Positions 53,408 through 63,293 of a stretch of DNA of 64,000 bases are shown here, one piece after another. Where the stretch lies: assembly GCF_015209595.1 (NCBI RefSeq), contig NZ_JADEYS010000003.1:124001-188000 (forward strand), read 5' to 3'. The DNA is from Pontibacterium sinense (GTDB lineage Bacteria; Pseudomonadota; Gammaproteobacteria; Pseudomonadales; Balneatricaceae). Made by a program: the position numbers and the translations under genes. How positions within the stretch are numbered: the stretch's first letter is position 1; each line of letters starts with the position of its first letter. The notes beneath the pieces were generated by a model. That model ran no database searches. It was given only the letters and a program-made list of their open reading frames with translations, and was not told where the DNA came from.

Positions 53408-54499
53408 ATGAGTGATCAGGAAAAGGAACTTGGCGTTCTGCGTCAGCAGATCGACTCCATCGATAAGCAGATCCATGAACTGCTGAATCAACGGGCCTCC
53501 TGCGCACAACAGGTGGCAGAGGTGAAACTGAAATATCAGGGTGCCTCTGATGTTGTGTTTTATCGTCCAGAGCGTGAAGCGCAAGTACTGCGCCGCGTGA
53601 TGGAGCGTAATGAGGGGCCGCTACCAGACAAAGATGTTGCTCGCTTGTTTCGTGAGGTAATGTCGGTTTGTCTGGCGTTGGAAAAACCGATGCGGGTGGC
53701 TTTTCTGGGTCCTGCCGGGACCTTCACTCAGCAGGCTGCGCTTAAACATTTTGGCCTCTCTGCTGAAAGCGTACCGCTTAATTCGGTCAGCGATGTGTTT
53801 CGTGAAGTGCAGTCTGGCAATGCTCATTACGGTGTTGTGCCGATTGAAAACTCTTCAGAAGGCATTGTTAATCACACTTTAGATCTCTTCAAACGCTATG
53901 ATGTGACGATCTGTGGAGAGGTCGAACTGCCTGTTCATCAGCACCTTCTGCTGAAGCAGGATGGTGATCGTAAAGAGGTCAAACGCGTCGTTGCACATCA
54001 TCAATCTCTAGCCCAGTGTCGCGCCTGGCTTGACACCCACCTGCCGGATGCGGAGCGCGTTGCGGTTAGCTCAAACGGTGAAGCCGCACGTATGCTGGTC
54101 GGCAGCGATGGCACTATAGCCGCCATCGCGGGTGATATGGCGGCTGAGTTGTATGAGCTGGATATTGCAGAGCGTAACATTGAAGATCAACCGGACAATC
54201 GCACACGTTTTCTGATCGTGGGTAATCAGGTTGTTGAGAGCAGCGGTGTAGATAAAACGTCTATTCTGGTTTCCAGTAAAAACAAGCCGGGTGCCCTGTA
54301 TCAGTTGCTGGAGCCGTTTTACCGGAATCAGATTAGTCTGACTCGGGTTGAAACCCGTTCTATGAACAGCGGTTGTATGTTCTATATCGATTTTGAAGGG
54401 CATAGTTCGGACACAGACGTAGAGAAAGTGTTGAACGAACTGGCCGTTGTCAGTGAAGAACTGAAACTGTTGGGTTCTTATCCCAGTGCCGTGCTCTAA
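53408..54499 (+). CDS. pheA: Bifunctional chorismate mutase/prephenate dehydratase
   Basis: Makes phenylpyruvate from chorismate. Residues 1-90 are an AroQ chorismate mutase (LRQQIDSIDKQIHELLNQRA, VFYRPEREAQVL). The dehydratase domain follows (FLGPAGTFTQQAALKHFG, VVPIENSSEGIVNHTLD, catalytic threonine in DNRTRFLIVG). A C-terminal ACT domain (about 275-363) has GALYQLLEPFYRNQISLTRV and a variant ETRSMNSG in place of the usual ESRP-type phenylalanine-binding motif. ATG 53408 is the homologue start; the frame also covers the end of serC. Confidence 0.95.
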   Translation: MSDQEKELGVLRQQIDSIDKQIHELLNQRASCAQQVAEVKLKYQGASDVVFYRPEREAQVLRRVMERNEGPLPDKDVARLFREVMSVCLALEKPMRVAFLGPAGTFTQQAALKHFGLSAESVPLNSVSDVFREVQSGNAHYGVVPIENSSEGIVNHTLDLFKRYDVTICGEVELPVHQHLLLKQDGDRKEVKRVVAHHQSLAQCRAWLDTHLPDAERVAVSSNGEAARMLVGSDGTIAAIAGDMAAELYELDIAERNIEDQPDNRTRFLIVGNQVVESSGVDKTSILVSSKNKPGALYQLLEPFYRNQISLTRVETRSMNSGCMFYIDFEGHSSDTDVEKVLNELAVVSEELKLLGSYPSAVL

Positions 54500-54511
54500 A
54501 AGGTATCCGCT

Positions 54512-55615
54512 ATGAGTTGTGATTTTCGTGAGTTAGCTGTTCCTGGTATTCAAGGGCTGCATCCATACCTACCCGGCAAGCCGGTAGAAGAGCTCGAGCG
54601 TGAGCTGGGTATCAGCAATATCGTAAAGCTTGCAAGTAACGAAAATCCTCGGGGGCCGGGTGCAAGCGTTACTCGTGCTGTCAGTGCATCTGTCGCTGGT
54701 TTGAGTCGCTATCCGGATAGTAATGGCTTTGAGTTAAAGCAGGCGCTGGAGACCGAACTAGGTGTAGAGTCGTCCCGAATTACATTGGGAAATGGATCCA
54801 ATGATGTTCTGGATCTGCTCGGTCGCACGTTTATCCAGCCCGGTGATGAAGTTATTTATTCCGAATATAGCTTCGTGGTGTATGCGCTGGTTACACAAGC
54901 CCTAGCGGCAAAAGCGGTCGTCACACCCGCAAAAAACTGGGGGCATGATCTGGATGCGATGGCGGATGCGATTACTGATCGTACCCGGATGATCTTTATT
55001 GCAAACCCGAACAACCCTACCGGCACCTGGTTGACCGACAGTGAGCTGCAGACCTTTCTGGCGAAAGTACCTGCACACGTCGTGGTTGTGCTGGATGAAG
55101 CGTATACCGAATATGTCGCGTTAGATGACTTTCCGAATGGCTTGCTGCTGCAGGCTCAGTATCCCAATCTCGTGGTTACCCGTACTTTCTCCAAAGCGTA
55201 TGGTCTGGCCGCGTTACGCGTCGGGTTTGCGGTGGCGAATGAAGCGATCACCGATCTGCTAAATCGTATTCGCCAGCCATTTAATGTGAACTCCATTGCG
55301 CTGAGTGCTGCGGTGGCTGCGTTGTCTGATCAGGAATACCTGAAACGATCTGTACAGTTAAATACCGCGGGAATGGCTCAACTGGAGTGCGGCTTAGCGG
55401 CGCTCGAGCTTGAATGGATACCATCAGCGGGTAACTTCCTGACGGTGGATATGAAGCAAGATGCGGCAGAGTATTATCAGGCGTTGTTGCATCAAGGGGT
55501 GATTGTGAGACCGGTAGCCAATTACGGAATGCCCAATCATTTGCGAATCAGTATCGGGCTGCCGGAAGAGAATCAGCGTTGTCTGGATGCTCTGGCTAAG
55601 GTGTTATCTGCGTGA
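54512..55615 (+). CDS. hisC: Histidinol-phosphate aminotransferase
   Basis: PLP aminotransferase family I. KLASNENPRGPG, YPDSNGFELKQAL, GNGSNDVLDLLGRTF and FIANPNNPTGTW are typical, and the PLP lysine is K228 in TFSKAYGLAALRVGFA. In this aromatic gene context it probably also or mainly transaminates phenylpyruvate and hydroxyphenylpyruvate (HisC2-like); that is inference from position. 367 residues, overlapping the next gene by four bases. Confidence 0.93.
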   Translation: MSCDFRELAVPGIQGLHPYLPGKPVEELERELGISNIVKLASNENPRGPGASVTRAVSASVAGLSRYPDSNGFELKQALETELGVESSRITLGNGSNDVLDLLGRTFIQPGDEVIYSEYSFVVYALVTQALAAKAVVTPAKNWGHDLDAMADAITDRTRMIFIANPNNPTGTWLTDSELQTFLAKVPAHVVVVLDEAYTEYVALDDFPNGLLLQAQYPNLVVTRTFSKAYGLAALRVGFAVANEAITDLLNRIRQPFNVNSIALSAAVAALSDQEYLKRSVQLNTAGMAQLECGLAALELEWIPSAGNFLTVDMKQDAAEYYQALLHQGVIVRPVANYGMPNHLRISIGLPEENQRCLDALAKVLSA

Positions 55616-57825
55616 GTCATTTTTTGAATAAAGTGCTGGTTATTGGGCTAGGGTTGATCGGTGGTTCTCTGGCTAAATCGTTACGCGAGCAACGTGCCTG
55701 TGCAAATGTGGTTGGTTTTGATCGCGATCAGCGTGAGATGCAGGAAGGCCTGCGTCTGGGGGTGATCGATTCGATGGCCGAAAACTTAGCGGAAGAGGTC
55801 TCCAGTGCCGATCTGGTGGTGCTCGCTGTTCCGGTTAAGGCAACTGAAGCCGTGCTGGAACAGATCAAGCCTTTCCTGACGCCTTCAACGATTTTAACGG
55901 ATGTCGGTAGCACCAAAGGCAATGTGGTTGAAGCCGCAGAACGTGTTTTTGGGCGCTTGCCTGTAGGGTTTGTACCCGGACATCCGATTGCCGGGTCAGA
56001 AAAGAGTGGTGTGGCCGCAGCAGATTCACAACTTTTTAATGGTTATAAAGTCATACTGACGCCCCTGCAGAATTCTTCGGCCGAGGCTACAGCCCGTGTT
56101 GAAGAGATGTGGCGCTTTACAGGCGCTGAGGTATTGATGATGGATGTGGCCCGGCACGACGAAGTGTTGGCGGCGACAAGCCATCTTCCCCATATTCTGG
56201 CGTTTTCTTTGGTTGATACGCTGGCGCGGGAAGAGGAGAACCTGGATATTTTTCGTTACGCAGCGGGTGGTTTCCGTGATTTTACCCGTATTGCCGGCAG
56301 TGACCCAACCATGTGGCACGATGTCTGTTTGGCAAATAAAGAACCGCTGCTGAGGCAGTTGGACCGATTTACAGCAGGGCTGGCCCGGTTGCGCAGCGCA
56401 ATCGAACAGGGCAACGGCGACATGATGCTAGGCACATTCACCCGTGCTCAGGCAGCCCGTGAACATTTTTCCCGAATTCTTTCAGATACTGCATCATCTC
56501 AAACTATGAATACTTCAAATGTAATTTTCCGTGCACAACCAGGCGGTTCTGTTACCGGTACCATCCGAGTACCGGGCGACAAATCCATTTCTCATCGTTC
56601 CATCATGCTGGGGTCTCTGGCTGACGGTATTACAGAGGTGAGTGGTTTCCTAGAAGGTGAAGATGCACTGGCAACCCTTCAGGCTTTCCGTGATATGGGG
56701 GTTGTGATCGAAGGCCCTAATCAAGGCAAGGTTCGTATCCATGGCGTTGGTCTGAACGGATTGCAGGCCCCTCCGGGACCTATTTATGTAGGTAACTCGG
56801 GTACAACCATTCGTCTGTTGTCAGGTTTACTGGCGGCTCAGCAGTTTGATACTGAGTTGAGTGGCGATGAGTCACTGAGTAAGCGACCGATGGAGCGCGT
56901 GGCAAAACCACTGCGCTTGATGGGCGCTCAGATCGAAAGTGGAGAGGGTGGTCGCCCGCCGCTGAAAATTAAAGGTGGTAGTGACCTCAAAGCGATCAGC
57001 TACGAAATGCCGATGGCGAGTGCGCAGGTAAAGTCCTGCCTGATGCTGGCTGGACTGTATGCAGACGGTGTCACTTCCGTGACTGAGCCAGCGCCGACTC
57101 GCGACCATACGGAGCGTATGTTGCAAGGCTTTGGGTACGCTGTTGCACAGAACGGTAGTAAAGTATCCGTGACCAGTGGTGGCACTCTGACCGCCACCCA
57201 GATTGACGTCCCAGCAGATATATCTTCTGCCACGTTCTTCTTGGTCGCTGCGGCAATCACGCCAGGATCTGATCTGACGCTGGAGCATGTGGGCATCAAC
57301 CCAACCCGAGTGGGCGTGTTAAACATCCTGAAACTGATGGGCGCAGACCTGGAGCTGATGAACGAACGTGAAGTGGGTGGTGAGCCGGTTGCTGACATCC
57401 ATATCCGTTATGCGCCGTTGAAAGGTATTCAGGTTCCTGAAGATCAGGTACCGCTCGCCATTGATGAGTTCCCTGCACTATTTATCGCTGCGTGCTGTGC
57501 TGAAGGTGAGACTGTTGTAAGCGGTGCTGAAGAGTTGCGGGTCAAAGAAAGTGACCGTATTCAGGTGATGGTTGATGGACTGAAAGCACTGGGCGCTGAT
57601 ATCGAAGGTACGCCGGATGGTGCGATCATTCGAGGCGGTCAGTTGCACGGCGGAGAAGTATTTGCGCATGGCGATCACCGTATTGCAATGTCCTTCAGCA
57701 TTGCAGCATTGCGTTCCAGTGGTGAGATTAAAATTAATGACTGCGCAAATGTGGCGACATCATTCCCTACATTCGTAGACCTTGCTCAGGAAGTTGGTTT
57801 GAACGTCAATGAGGGAGACAGCTGA
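55612..57825 (+). CDS. Fused prephenate dehydrogenase / EPSP synthase
   Basis: 737-residue bifunctional protein (TyrA-AroA). Residues 1-298 are TyrA: the NAD-binding [46 protein letters not shown], and [17 protein letters not shown] with the catalytic histidine. From about residue 299 (internal ATG 56506, [14 protein letters not shown]) comes Aro[35 protein letters not shown], and the glyphosate-loop residues in that segment. The same fusion is known in Pseudomonas. GTG start at 55612 inside the end of hisC. No stop or frameshift interrupts the join; the internal ATG could also yield free AroA. Confidence 0.95.
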   Translation: MSHFLNKVLVIGLGLIGGSLAKSLREQRACANVVGFDRDQREMQEGLRLGVIDSMAENLAEEVSSADLVVLAVPVKATEAVLEQIKPFLTPSTILTDVGSTKGNVVEAAERVFGRLPVGFVPGHPIAGSEKSGVAAADSQLFNGYKVILTPLQNSSAEATARVEEMWRFTGAEVLMMDVARHDEVLAATSHLPHILAFSLVDTLAREEENLDIFRYAAGGFRDFTRIAGSDPTMWHDVCLANKEPLLRQLDRFTAGLARLRSAIEQGNGDMMLGTFTRAQAAREHFSRILSDTASSQTMNTSNVIFRAQPGGSVTGTIRVPGDKSISHRSIMLGSLADGITEVSGFLEGEDALATLQAFRDMGVVIEGPNQGKVRIHGVGLNGLQAPPGPIYVGNSGTTIRLLSGLLAAQQFDTELSGDESLSKRPMERVAKPLRLMGAQIESGEGGRPPLKIKGGSDLKAISYEMPMASAQVKSCLMLAGLYADGVTSVTEPAPTRDHTERMLQGFGYAVAQNGSKVSVTSGGTLTATQIDVPADISSATFFLVAAAITPGSDLTLEHVGINPTRVGVLNILKLMGADLELMNEREVGGEPVADIHIRYAPLKGIQVPEDQVPLAIDEFPALFIAACCAEGETVVSGAEELRVKESDRIQVMVDGLKALGADIEGTPDGAIIRGGQLHGGEVFAHGDHRIAMSFSIAALRSSGEIKINDCANVATSFPTFVDLAQEVGLNVNEGDS

Positions 57826-58520
57826 TGTCCTCTGTACACGAACAAGCTAGTGTCATCACGGTAGATGGCCCTAGTGGATCAGGCAAAGGCACGTTGTGTC
57901 AGCTGTTGGCGAAAGAGCTAGGCTGGAATTTGCTGGACAGTGGTGCGCTGTATCGATTAGTCGCACTGGCGGCTGATCATCACGGTGTAGAGTTGGATGA
58001 TACTGAGGCATTAACGGTATTGGCGGAGCACTTAGATGTTCAGTTTAATGCGGTTGAAGGTTCTGATGGTATCCGTATCGTCCTTGAAGGTGAGGAAGTG
58101 ACCGATACGATCCGTACGGAAAAGGTTGGAGGGGATGCGTCGGTTGTTGCCGCAATTCCTGCTGTACGTGAAGCCTTGTTGAATCGTCAGCGGGCGTTTG
58201 CGACTGAACCGGGTTTGATTGCCGACGGACGAGATATGGGAACCGTTGTTTTCCCAGATGCCCCGTTGAAAATTTACCTTGATGCCAGTGCAGAGGAACG
58301 CGCTGACCGTCGCTATAACCAGTTGATTAACAAGGGACTGGGTGCTAGTCTTCAAGCTATATTAGAGGATATAAAAGCCCGAGATGCGCGTGATATGAAC
58401 CGTGCTGTAGCACCTCTAAAGCCAGCTCAAGACGCTATTGTGCTTGATTCGACTAAGCTTACGATCGATGAAGTACTCGCAGCGGTAATGGAAGAGGTGC
58501 GACACAAAGGGCTCCGTTAA
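57825..58520 (+). CDS. cmk: Cytidylate kinase
   Basis: Phosphorylates CMP and dCMP. The P-loop is [20 protein letters not shown], followed by [13 protein letters not shown] and [21 protein letters not shown]; the lid has [13 protein letters not shown]. 231 residues. Start ATG shares one base with the tyrA-aroA stop (TGATG). rpsA follows after 30 bases, the near-universal cmk-rpsA pair. Confidence 0.97.
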   Translation: MSSVHEQASVITVDGPSGSGKGTLCQLLAKELGWNLLDSGALYRLVALAADHHGVELDDTEALTVLAEHLDVQFNAVEGSDGIRIVLEGEEVTDTIRTEKVGGDASVVAAIPAVREALLNRQRAFATEPGLIADGRDMGTVVFPDAPLKIYLDASAEERADRRYNQLINKGLGASLQAILEDIKARDARDMNRAVAPLKPAQDAIVLDSTKLTIDEVLAAVMEEVRHKGLR

Positions 58521-58550
58521 CCCTGATGAGATAGTGAGGATCGTACAGCT

Positions 58551-60236
58551 ATGAACGAAAGTTTTGCAGAACTTTTCGAGGAGAGCCTACAGGATCTGGA
58601 TATGGCTCCCGGTTCTATCGTGACCGGCGTGGTTGTCGCTATCGATAGTGATTTCGTGGTTGTAAACGCGAGTCTCAAATCTGAAGGAGTTATCCCTAAA
58701 GCACAGTTTTTGAACGACCAGGGTGAGCTGACGATCACTGAAGGTGATGAAGTTCAGGTAGCACTGGAAGCGGTAGAGGATGGTTTTGGATCAACCGTCC
58801 TGTCCCGCGAAAAAGCCAAACGTGCAGAAGCCTGGAAAGAACTTGAGAAAGCGTTTGAGCAGGATCAGGTTGTAACCGGACCGATCACCGGCAAGGTGCG
58901 GGGTGGTTTCACAGTTAGTATAAATACCATTCAGGCTTTCCTGCCTGGATCATTGGTTGATGTCCGCCCAACGCGTGACACAGCCCATCTTGAGGCCGGT
59001 CAGGATCTTGAGTTTAAGTTAGTTAAACTCGATGCCAAGCGGAATAACATTGTCGTTTCCCGCCGTGCCGTTCTGGAAGCCGCTTACAATATCGAACGTG
59101 AAAAACTACTTGAGCAGCTTGAAGAAGGCAGTGTCGTCAAAGGTATCGTGAAAAACCTGACCGATTACGGTGCATTCATCGATCTGGGTGGTGTGGACGG
59201 CCTTCTGCATATCACGGATATCGCCTGGAAACGCGTAAAACATCCAAGTGAAGTGCTGACGATCGGTGAAGAGATCGATATTAAGGTGTTGCGTTTCGAT
59301 CGGGAACGGAGCCGCGTATCTCTTGGTCTGAAACAGCTTGCCGATGACCCCTGGACCAAGCTTCAGAAGACGTGCTCCGTTGGCAGTCGGGTTGCTGCGC
59401 GAATTACCAATCTCACAGATTATGGTTGTTTCGCCGAAATCGAATCTGGTATCGAAGGTTTAGTTCATGTTTCCGAGATGGACTGGACCAATAAAAACGT
59501 TCATCCGTCCAAAGTAGTACAGATTGGCGACGAAGTTGAGGTCATGATTCTTGATATTGACCAGGAACGTCGTCGTATCTCCCTGGGTATGAAGCAGTGT
59601 AAGCCTAACCCATGGTTGCAGTTTTCTGAGACGCATAAAAAAGGTGATCGCCTCAGCGGTAAGATTAAATCGATTACCGATTTTGGTGTGTTTATTGGGT
59701 TGGACGGCGGTATTGATGGTCTTGTGCATCTATCAGACTTGTCATGGGATGAGTCTGGCGATGTGGCTGTTAAGCGCTTTAGCAAAGGCGATGAGGTCGA
59801 TGCTTTGGTTCTTTCAGTGGATCCTGAGCGGGAACGTATTGCTTTGGGACTCAAGCAATTGGCATCCGATCCGTTTGCTGAATATGTGGATCAGAATAGC
59901 AAAGGCAGTAAAGTGACCGGCATCGTCCGTGAACTGGAGAACAAACAGGCTCGAGTTGAGCTTGCTGAAGGTGTGGACGCAATATTAAAAGCATCGGATG
60001 CGAGCCGCGAAGGTCTTGACGATATAGCCAGCGCTTATAGCGTTGGGGATGAAGTGAGTGCGCTGATTACCAGCATTGATCGCCGTAACAGAGTGATCAA
60101 TATTTCAGTGAAACACGCTGAAATGCATTCAGATAAAGCGGCAATGCAGTCCGTGAATCAGAAATCTGTCGATGTGTCTGGTCCGACCACCATTGGTGAT
60201 CTTATCAAGGCGCAGATGAACAAGGATAAATCCTGA
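58551..60236 (+). CDS. rpsA: 30S ribosomal protein S1
   Basis: RNA-binding protein that brings mRNAs to the ribosome. 561 residues with six S1 motifs. Two N-terminal ones ([42 protein letters not shown]) bind the ribosome. Four more bind mRNA (for example [25 protein letters not shown] and [23 protein letters not shown]). Starts [13 protein letters not shown]. The own leader between cmk and rpsA is only 30 bases. A terminator follows. Confidence 0.98.
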   Translation: MNESFAELFEESLQDLDMAPGSIVTGVVVAIDSDFVVVNASLKSEGVIPKAQFLNDQGELTITEGDEVQVALEAVEDGFGSTVLSREKAKRAEAWKELEKAFEQDQVVTGPITGKVRGGFTVSINTIQAFLPGSLVDVRPTRDTAHLEAGQDLEFKLVKLDAKRNNIVVSRRAVLEAAYNIEREKLLEQLEEGSVVKGIVKNLTDYGAFIDLGGVDGLLHITDIAWKRVKHPSEVLTIGEEIDIKVLRFDRERSRVSLGLKQLADDPWTKLQKTCSVGSRVAARITNLTDYGCFAEIESGIEGLVHVSEMDWTNKNVHPSKVVQIGDEVEVMILDIDQERRRISLGMKQCKPNPWLQFSETHKKGDRLSGKIKSITDFGVFIGLDGGIDGLVHLSDLSWDESGDVAVKRFSKGDEVDALVLSVDPERERIALGLKQLASDPFAEYVDQNSKGSKVTGIVRELENKQARVELAEGVDAILKASDASREGLDDIASAYSVGDEVSALITSIDRRNRVINISVKHAEMHSDKAAMQSVNQKSVDVSGPTTIGDLIKAQMNKDKS

Positions 60237-60241
60237 TTCTG

Positions 60242-60270
60242 AGAGGAGAGCATCGCTCTCCTCTTTCATT
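60242..60270 (+). terminator. Terminator after rpsA
   Basis: AGAGGAGAGC pairs with GCTCTCCTCT around ATC, followed by TTCATTT. Confidence 0.82.
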
Positions 60271-60337
60271 TATAGGGCCTGTTGCCTAGGACGTCATAGC
60301 GACATAGAGAAGTGAAGCGAAAATCCAGAGGCTAGCC

Positions 60338-60634
60338 ATGACCAAATCAGAATTGATAGAACGTTTGGTTGATCGACATGACCAGTTGTCGGTAAAGGAT
60401 GTAGAATTGGCGGTGAAAGCAATGCTTGATCAGATGACTGAAGCATTGTCCCACGGTGATCGGATTGAAATCCGAGGTTTCGGTAGTTTTAGTCTACATT
60501 ACCGGGCCCCGCGTGTTGGAAGGAACCCAAAGACGGGCGAGTCAGTGGAACTTGAGGCAAAGCATGTTCCACACTTTAAACCGGGCAAGGAGCTTAGAGA
60601 ACAGGTAAACTCCAGCTTAGAAGAAGGCGTATAA
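60338..60634 (+). CDS. ihfB: Integration host factor subunit beta
   Basis: 98-residue DNA-bending protein of the HU/IHF family. [30 protein letters not shown], the beta-arm signature [22 protein letters not shown] and the C-terminal [11 protein letters not shown] are diagnostic of the beta subunit. Its place after rpsA is the usual proteobacterial location. Partner subunit IhfA is not in the window. Confidence 0.97.
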   Translation: MTKSELIERLVDRHDQLSVKDVELAVKAMLDQMTEALSHGDRIEIRGFGSFSLHYRAPRVGRNPKTGESVELEAKHVPHFKPGKELREQVNSSLEEGV

Positions 60635-60672
60635 CGTTTCCCGAATGCTGTTCATAAAAGAGGTTTAGTGAA

Positions 60673-60978
60673 GTGCGTTGGATTAAAGGCGCAATCCTTG
60701 GATTGCTATGTCTGCTGTTTTTATTTGTGGGCGTGATGTTCACGATCAACAACACTCAGCTGGTGACAGTCGATCTGGTACTGCTCAAGCTGCCTGAAGC
60801 AAGTTTGTCGTTATGGTTAGTTGCCACGTTTATTTTGGGTGGTGTGCTGGGTATGGCGATTAGCGTTGTGAGTGTTTTACTGTTGCGTACCCGACTGCGT
60901 GCAGAACGCCGTCGTGTTACTAACGCTCAGAAGGAGTTGGACCAGCTGAGAACAGCTGGCTTAAAGAATGCCGCCTGA
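60673..60978 (+). CDS. lapA: LapA family inner membrane protein
   Basis: 101-residue protein with two transmembrane helices (ILGLLCLLFLFVGVMFTINN and LSLWLVATFILGGVLGMAIS) and a cytoplasmic basic coiled coil. LapA (YciS) works with LapB in regulating lipopolysaccharide assembly. Start GTG 60673 with AGAGG nine bases upstream. Its 3' end overlaps lapB by 11 bases. Confidence 0.9.
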   Translation: MRWIKGAILGLLCLLFLFVGVMFTINNTQLVTVDLVLLKLPEASLSLWLVATFILGGVLGMAISVVSVLLLRTRLRAERRRVTNAQKELDQLRTAGLKNAA

Positions 60979-62170
60979 AGTCGACAATTACCTGCTGATT
61001 GTTCCGCTGTTTATAGCGGTTGCAGTGGGTTGGTGGTTAGGACGACGTGAGCGACAAGAGCGTAGTAAAGAGCAAAGTAAACGGTTATACAGCAATATCA
61101 GTCGGGATTATTTTACCGGGCTGGACTACTTGCTGAACGAGCGCACTGATGAGGCAATCGAAAGCTTCATCAAAGCGCTTGAAGTCAATTCTGATACTAT
61201 TCCTGCCCACATAGCCTTAGCGAAACTCTTTCGCCGTAAAGGTGATGTTGATCGCGCTATTCAGATTCATCAGAACTTGCTGGCCCGTCCGGATTTGGAT
61301 CGCAGTGAGTTTTTGCGTGTACAAATGGCACTTGCACGTGACTATTATGCGATCGGCCTGTTGGATCGTGCTGAGAACCTGTTGCTGGAGATTATTCGAC
61401 AGCGCCCCATGCGTGAAACGTTAGTGAAAGCGCAGCGACTGCTAATCTCCCTGTATGAAAAAGAAGCGGAATGGGAAAAGGCGCTGACTGCTGCGGATCA
61501 GTTAGCGACGGATGAGCGTAAGCTGCTCAGTCGGGAATTAGCGCACTATTGTTGCGAGCTGGCTGAGGCATTGATTGCCCGACACCAGTACAAGGAGGCT
61601 CAGGGGTATCTGCGTCGTAGCGAAATCTATGATCCCAATGGTATTAGAAGCTGTTTAATTAGCGCACGTATCGCGATGGATCAGTCGCAGTGGAAGCTTG
61701 CAATAAAACATCTGAAACTGGCGGTCGATCGTGACCCGTTATTTGTATCGGAAACGCTGGATCTCTTGCGTCGTTGCTATGATCATCTGGCGGCGGAAAA
61801 GGAACTCAATGCATATTTGAAACGATGCATGGTGAACGCGCCCTCTACCAGTGTCACACTCGCGGTGGCCGAGCAGATCAAAGACGAGCAGGGGCTTTAT
61901 GTTGCGGGAAGCTTTATCACGGAAGAGTTGAAAAAGCGTCCATCGGTTAAAGGCTTCAATCGCCTGATTGATATGCATATTGAGCATGGGGCGGAAAGCG
62001 CACGTGACAGTCTAAGAGTGTTGCGCGGTTTGACCGGGCAGTTAGAACTATCCAAGCCGGTGTATCGCTGTAATAATTGTGGCTTCTCTGGGAAATCCCT
62101 GTTGTGGCAGTGCCCCTCCTGTAAAAAGTGGAGTACAACGAAACCCATACAGGGCCTGGAAGGCGAGTAA
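60968..62170 (+). CDS. lapB: Lipopolysaccharide assembly protein B
   Basis: 400-residue membrane-anchored TPR protein (YciM). Residues 8-25 form the anchor ([17 protein letters not shown]), followed by [22 protein letters not shown] and a series of TPR repeats. The C-terminal rubredoxin-like zinc site is [18 protein letters not shown]. LapB guides FtsH to degrade LpxC and so sets lipopolysaccharide levels. Overlaps lapA and is followed by pyrF after 23 bases, the same order as in E. coli. Confidence 0.95.
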   Translation: MPPEVDNYLLIVPLFIAVAVGWWLGRRERQERSKEQSKRLYSNISRDYFTGLDYLLNERTDEAIESFIKALEVNSDTIPAHIALAKLFRRKGDVDRAIQIHQNLLARPDLDRSEFLRVQMALARDYYAIGLLDRAENLLLEIIRQRPMRETLVKAQRLLISLYEKEAEWEKALTAADQLATDERKLLSRELAHYCCELAEALIARHQYKEAQGYLRRSEIYDPNGIRSCLISARIAMDQSQWKLAIKHLKLAVDRDPLFVSETLDLLRRCYDHLAAEKELNAYLKRCMVNAPSTSVTLAVAEQIKDEQGLYVAGSFITEELKKRPSVKGFNRLIDMHIEHGAESARDSLRVLRGLTGQLELSKPVYRCNNCGFSGKSLLWQCPSCKKWSTTKPIQGLEGE

Positions 62171-62193
62171 TAGTTAATTCTGAGAGAGCTTTA

Positions 62194-62904
62194 ATGATCA
62201 AAGATTCCAAGCGCGTTATTGTTGCGCTCGATTACCCAAGTCAGGCTGAAGCGCTGGCAATGGCGAAACGTCTGGACCCAGCCCGCTGTCGGGTAAAAGT
62301 GGGAAAAGAGTTGTTTACCCGAAGTGGACCTGCGGTGGTCGAGGCTCTGCATGCACTGGGTTTTGAAGTCTTCCTTGATCTGAAATTCCACGACATTCCT
62401 AATACCACTGCGAAAGCGGTGCGCGCGGCTGCTGAGTTGGGCGTATGGATGGTTAATGTGCATGCAAGTGGCGGCCGCCGGATGATGGAAGCCGCGCGTA
62501 ACGAGTTAGAGCAGGTGAATGGCTCTGATACGTTGTTGATCGGTGTGACAGTGTTGACCAGCATGGAACGTCAGGATCTGGCTGATATTGGTTTGGACAT
62601 CGAGCCGCTGGATCAGGTCAAGCGCCTGGCCAAGCTAACAGAAGAAAGCGGACTGCATGGTATTGTGTGCTCTGCGCAAGAGGTTAAACCTCTGCGTGAT
62701 GTTATCTCTCCTGATTTCCAACTGGTGACGCCGGGGATTCGTCCGGCAAATGCCGCAGTCGGTGATCAGAAGCGCATTATGACGCCGTCTCAAGCGCTGG
62801 AAGCTGGCAGTACCTATCTGGTGATTGGTCGTCCGATCACTCAGGCAGGCGAGCCGGTACAGGCATTAGCTGATATAGAAGCCGAGATCGCGCCGTTGCT
62901 CTGA
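62194..62904 (+). CDS. pyrF: Orotidine-5'-phosphate decarboxylase
   Basis: Last step of UMP synthesis. The catalytic [27 protein letters not shown] at the start, TPGIRP and [11 protein letters not shown] near the end identify it. 236 residues. ATG 62194 is preferred: the in-frame extension back to 62128 lies inside lapB and is unrelated to the family. Purine-rich GAGAG precedes the start. Confidence 0.97.
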   Translation: MIKDSKRVIVALDYPSQAEALAMAKRLDPARCRVKVGKELFTRSGPAVVEALHALGFEVFLDLKFHDIPNTTAKAVRAAAELGVWMVNVHASGGRRMMEAARNELEQVNGSDTLLIGVTVLTSMERQDLADIGLDIEPLDQVKRLAKLTEESGLHGIVCSAQEVKPLRDVISPDFQLVTPGIRPANAAVGDQKRIMTPSQALEAGSTYLVIGRPITQAGEPVQALADIEAEIAPLL

Positions 62905-62927
62905 TCGCTGCATTCTGATAAAAAGAT

Positions 62928-62957
62928 AAGGCTGGTTATGGATTAACCGGCCTTTTT
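62928..62957 (+). terminator. Rho-independent terminator after pyrF
   Basis: AAGGCTGGTTA and TAACCGGCCTT (one wobble) pair around TGGAT, followed by TTT. Confidence 0.85.
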
Positions 62958-62987
62958 CATGTCCCGTGTCTACATGGAGGTTTCCCT

Positions 62988-63290
62988 ATGACACTGCTAA
63001 ACCCGCTGCGGGCGTTGCTCGCGACCCTGTTGTTCTGCTTTTCCCTTTCTGTGACTGCGGCTCCGCCCGCAATTGATCTTAATACGGCGTCAGCCAAAGA
63101 AATTGCCACGACGTTATCCGGTATCGGTATGAAAAAAGCATTAGCGATTCTCGATTACCGGACGTTGAATGGCCCGTTTGTTCGGATAGATGACTTGGTT
63201 AAGGTAAAGGGAATTGGTGCGGCAACACTCAACAAAAACCGTCACCTGATGATGGTTGGCGTTGAATCGCAGGTTCAACCTAAGCAATAA
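62988..63290 (+). CDS. ComEA-like helix-hairpin-helix protein
   Basis: 100-residue exported protein. A signal peptide (ALLATLLFCFSLSVTA) ends near residue 25. The mature domain has two helix-hairpin-helix motifs: IDLNTASAKEIATTLSGIGMKKA and IDDLVKVKGIGAATLNKNR. It binds DNA in the periplasm, as in ComEA of natural competence, or is the short YbaV/ComEA-related form. Together with comF it suggests at least remnant DNA-uptake ability. GGAGG precedes ATG 62988. Confidence 0.87.
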   Translation: MTLLNPLRALLATLLFCFSLSVTAAPPAIDLNTASAKEIATTLSGIGMKKALAILDYRTLNGPFVRIDDLVKVKGIGAATLNKNRHLMMVGVESQVQPKQ

Positions 63291-63293
63291 CGT

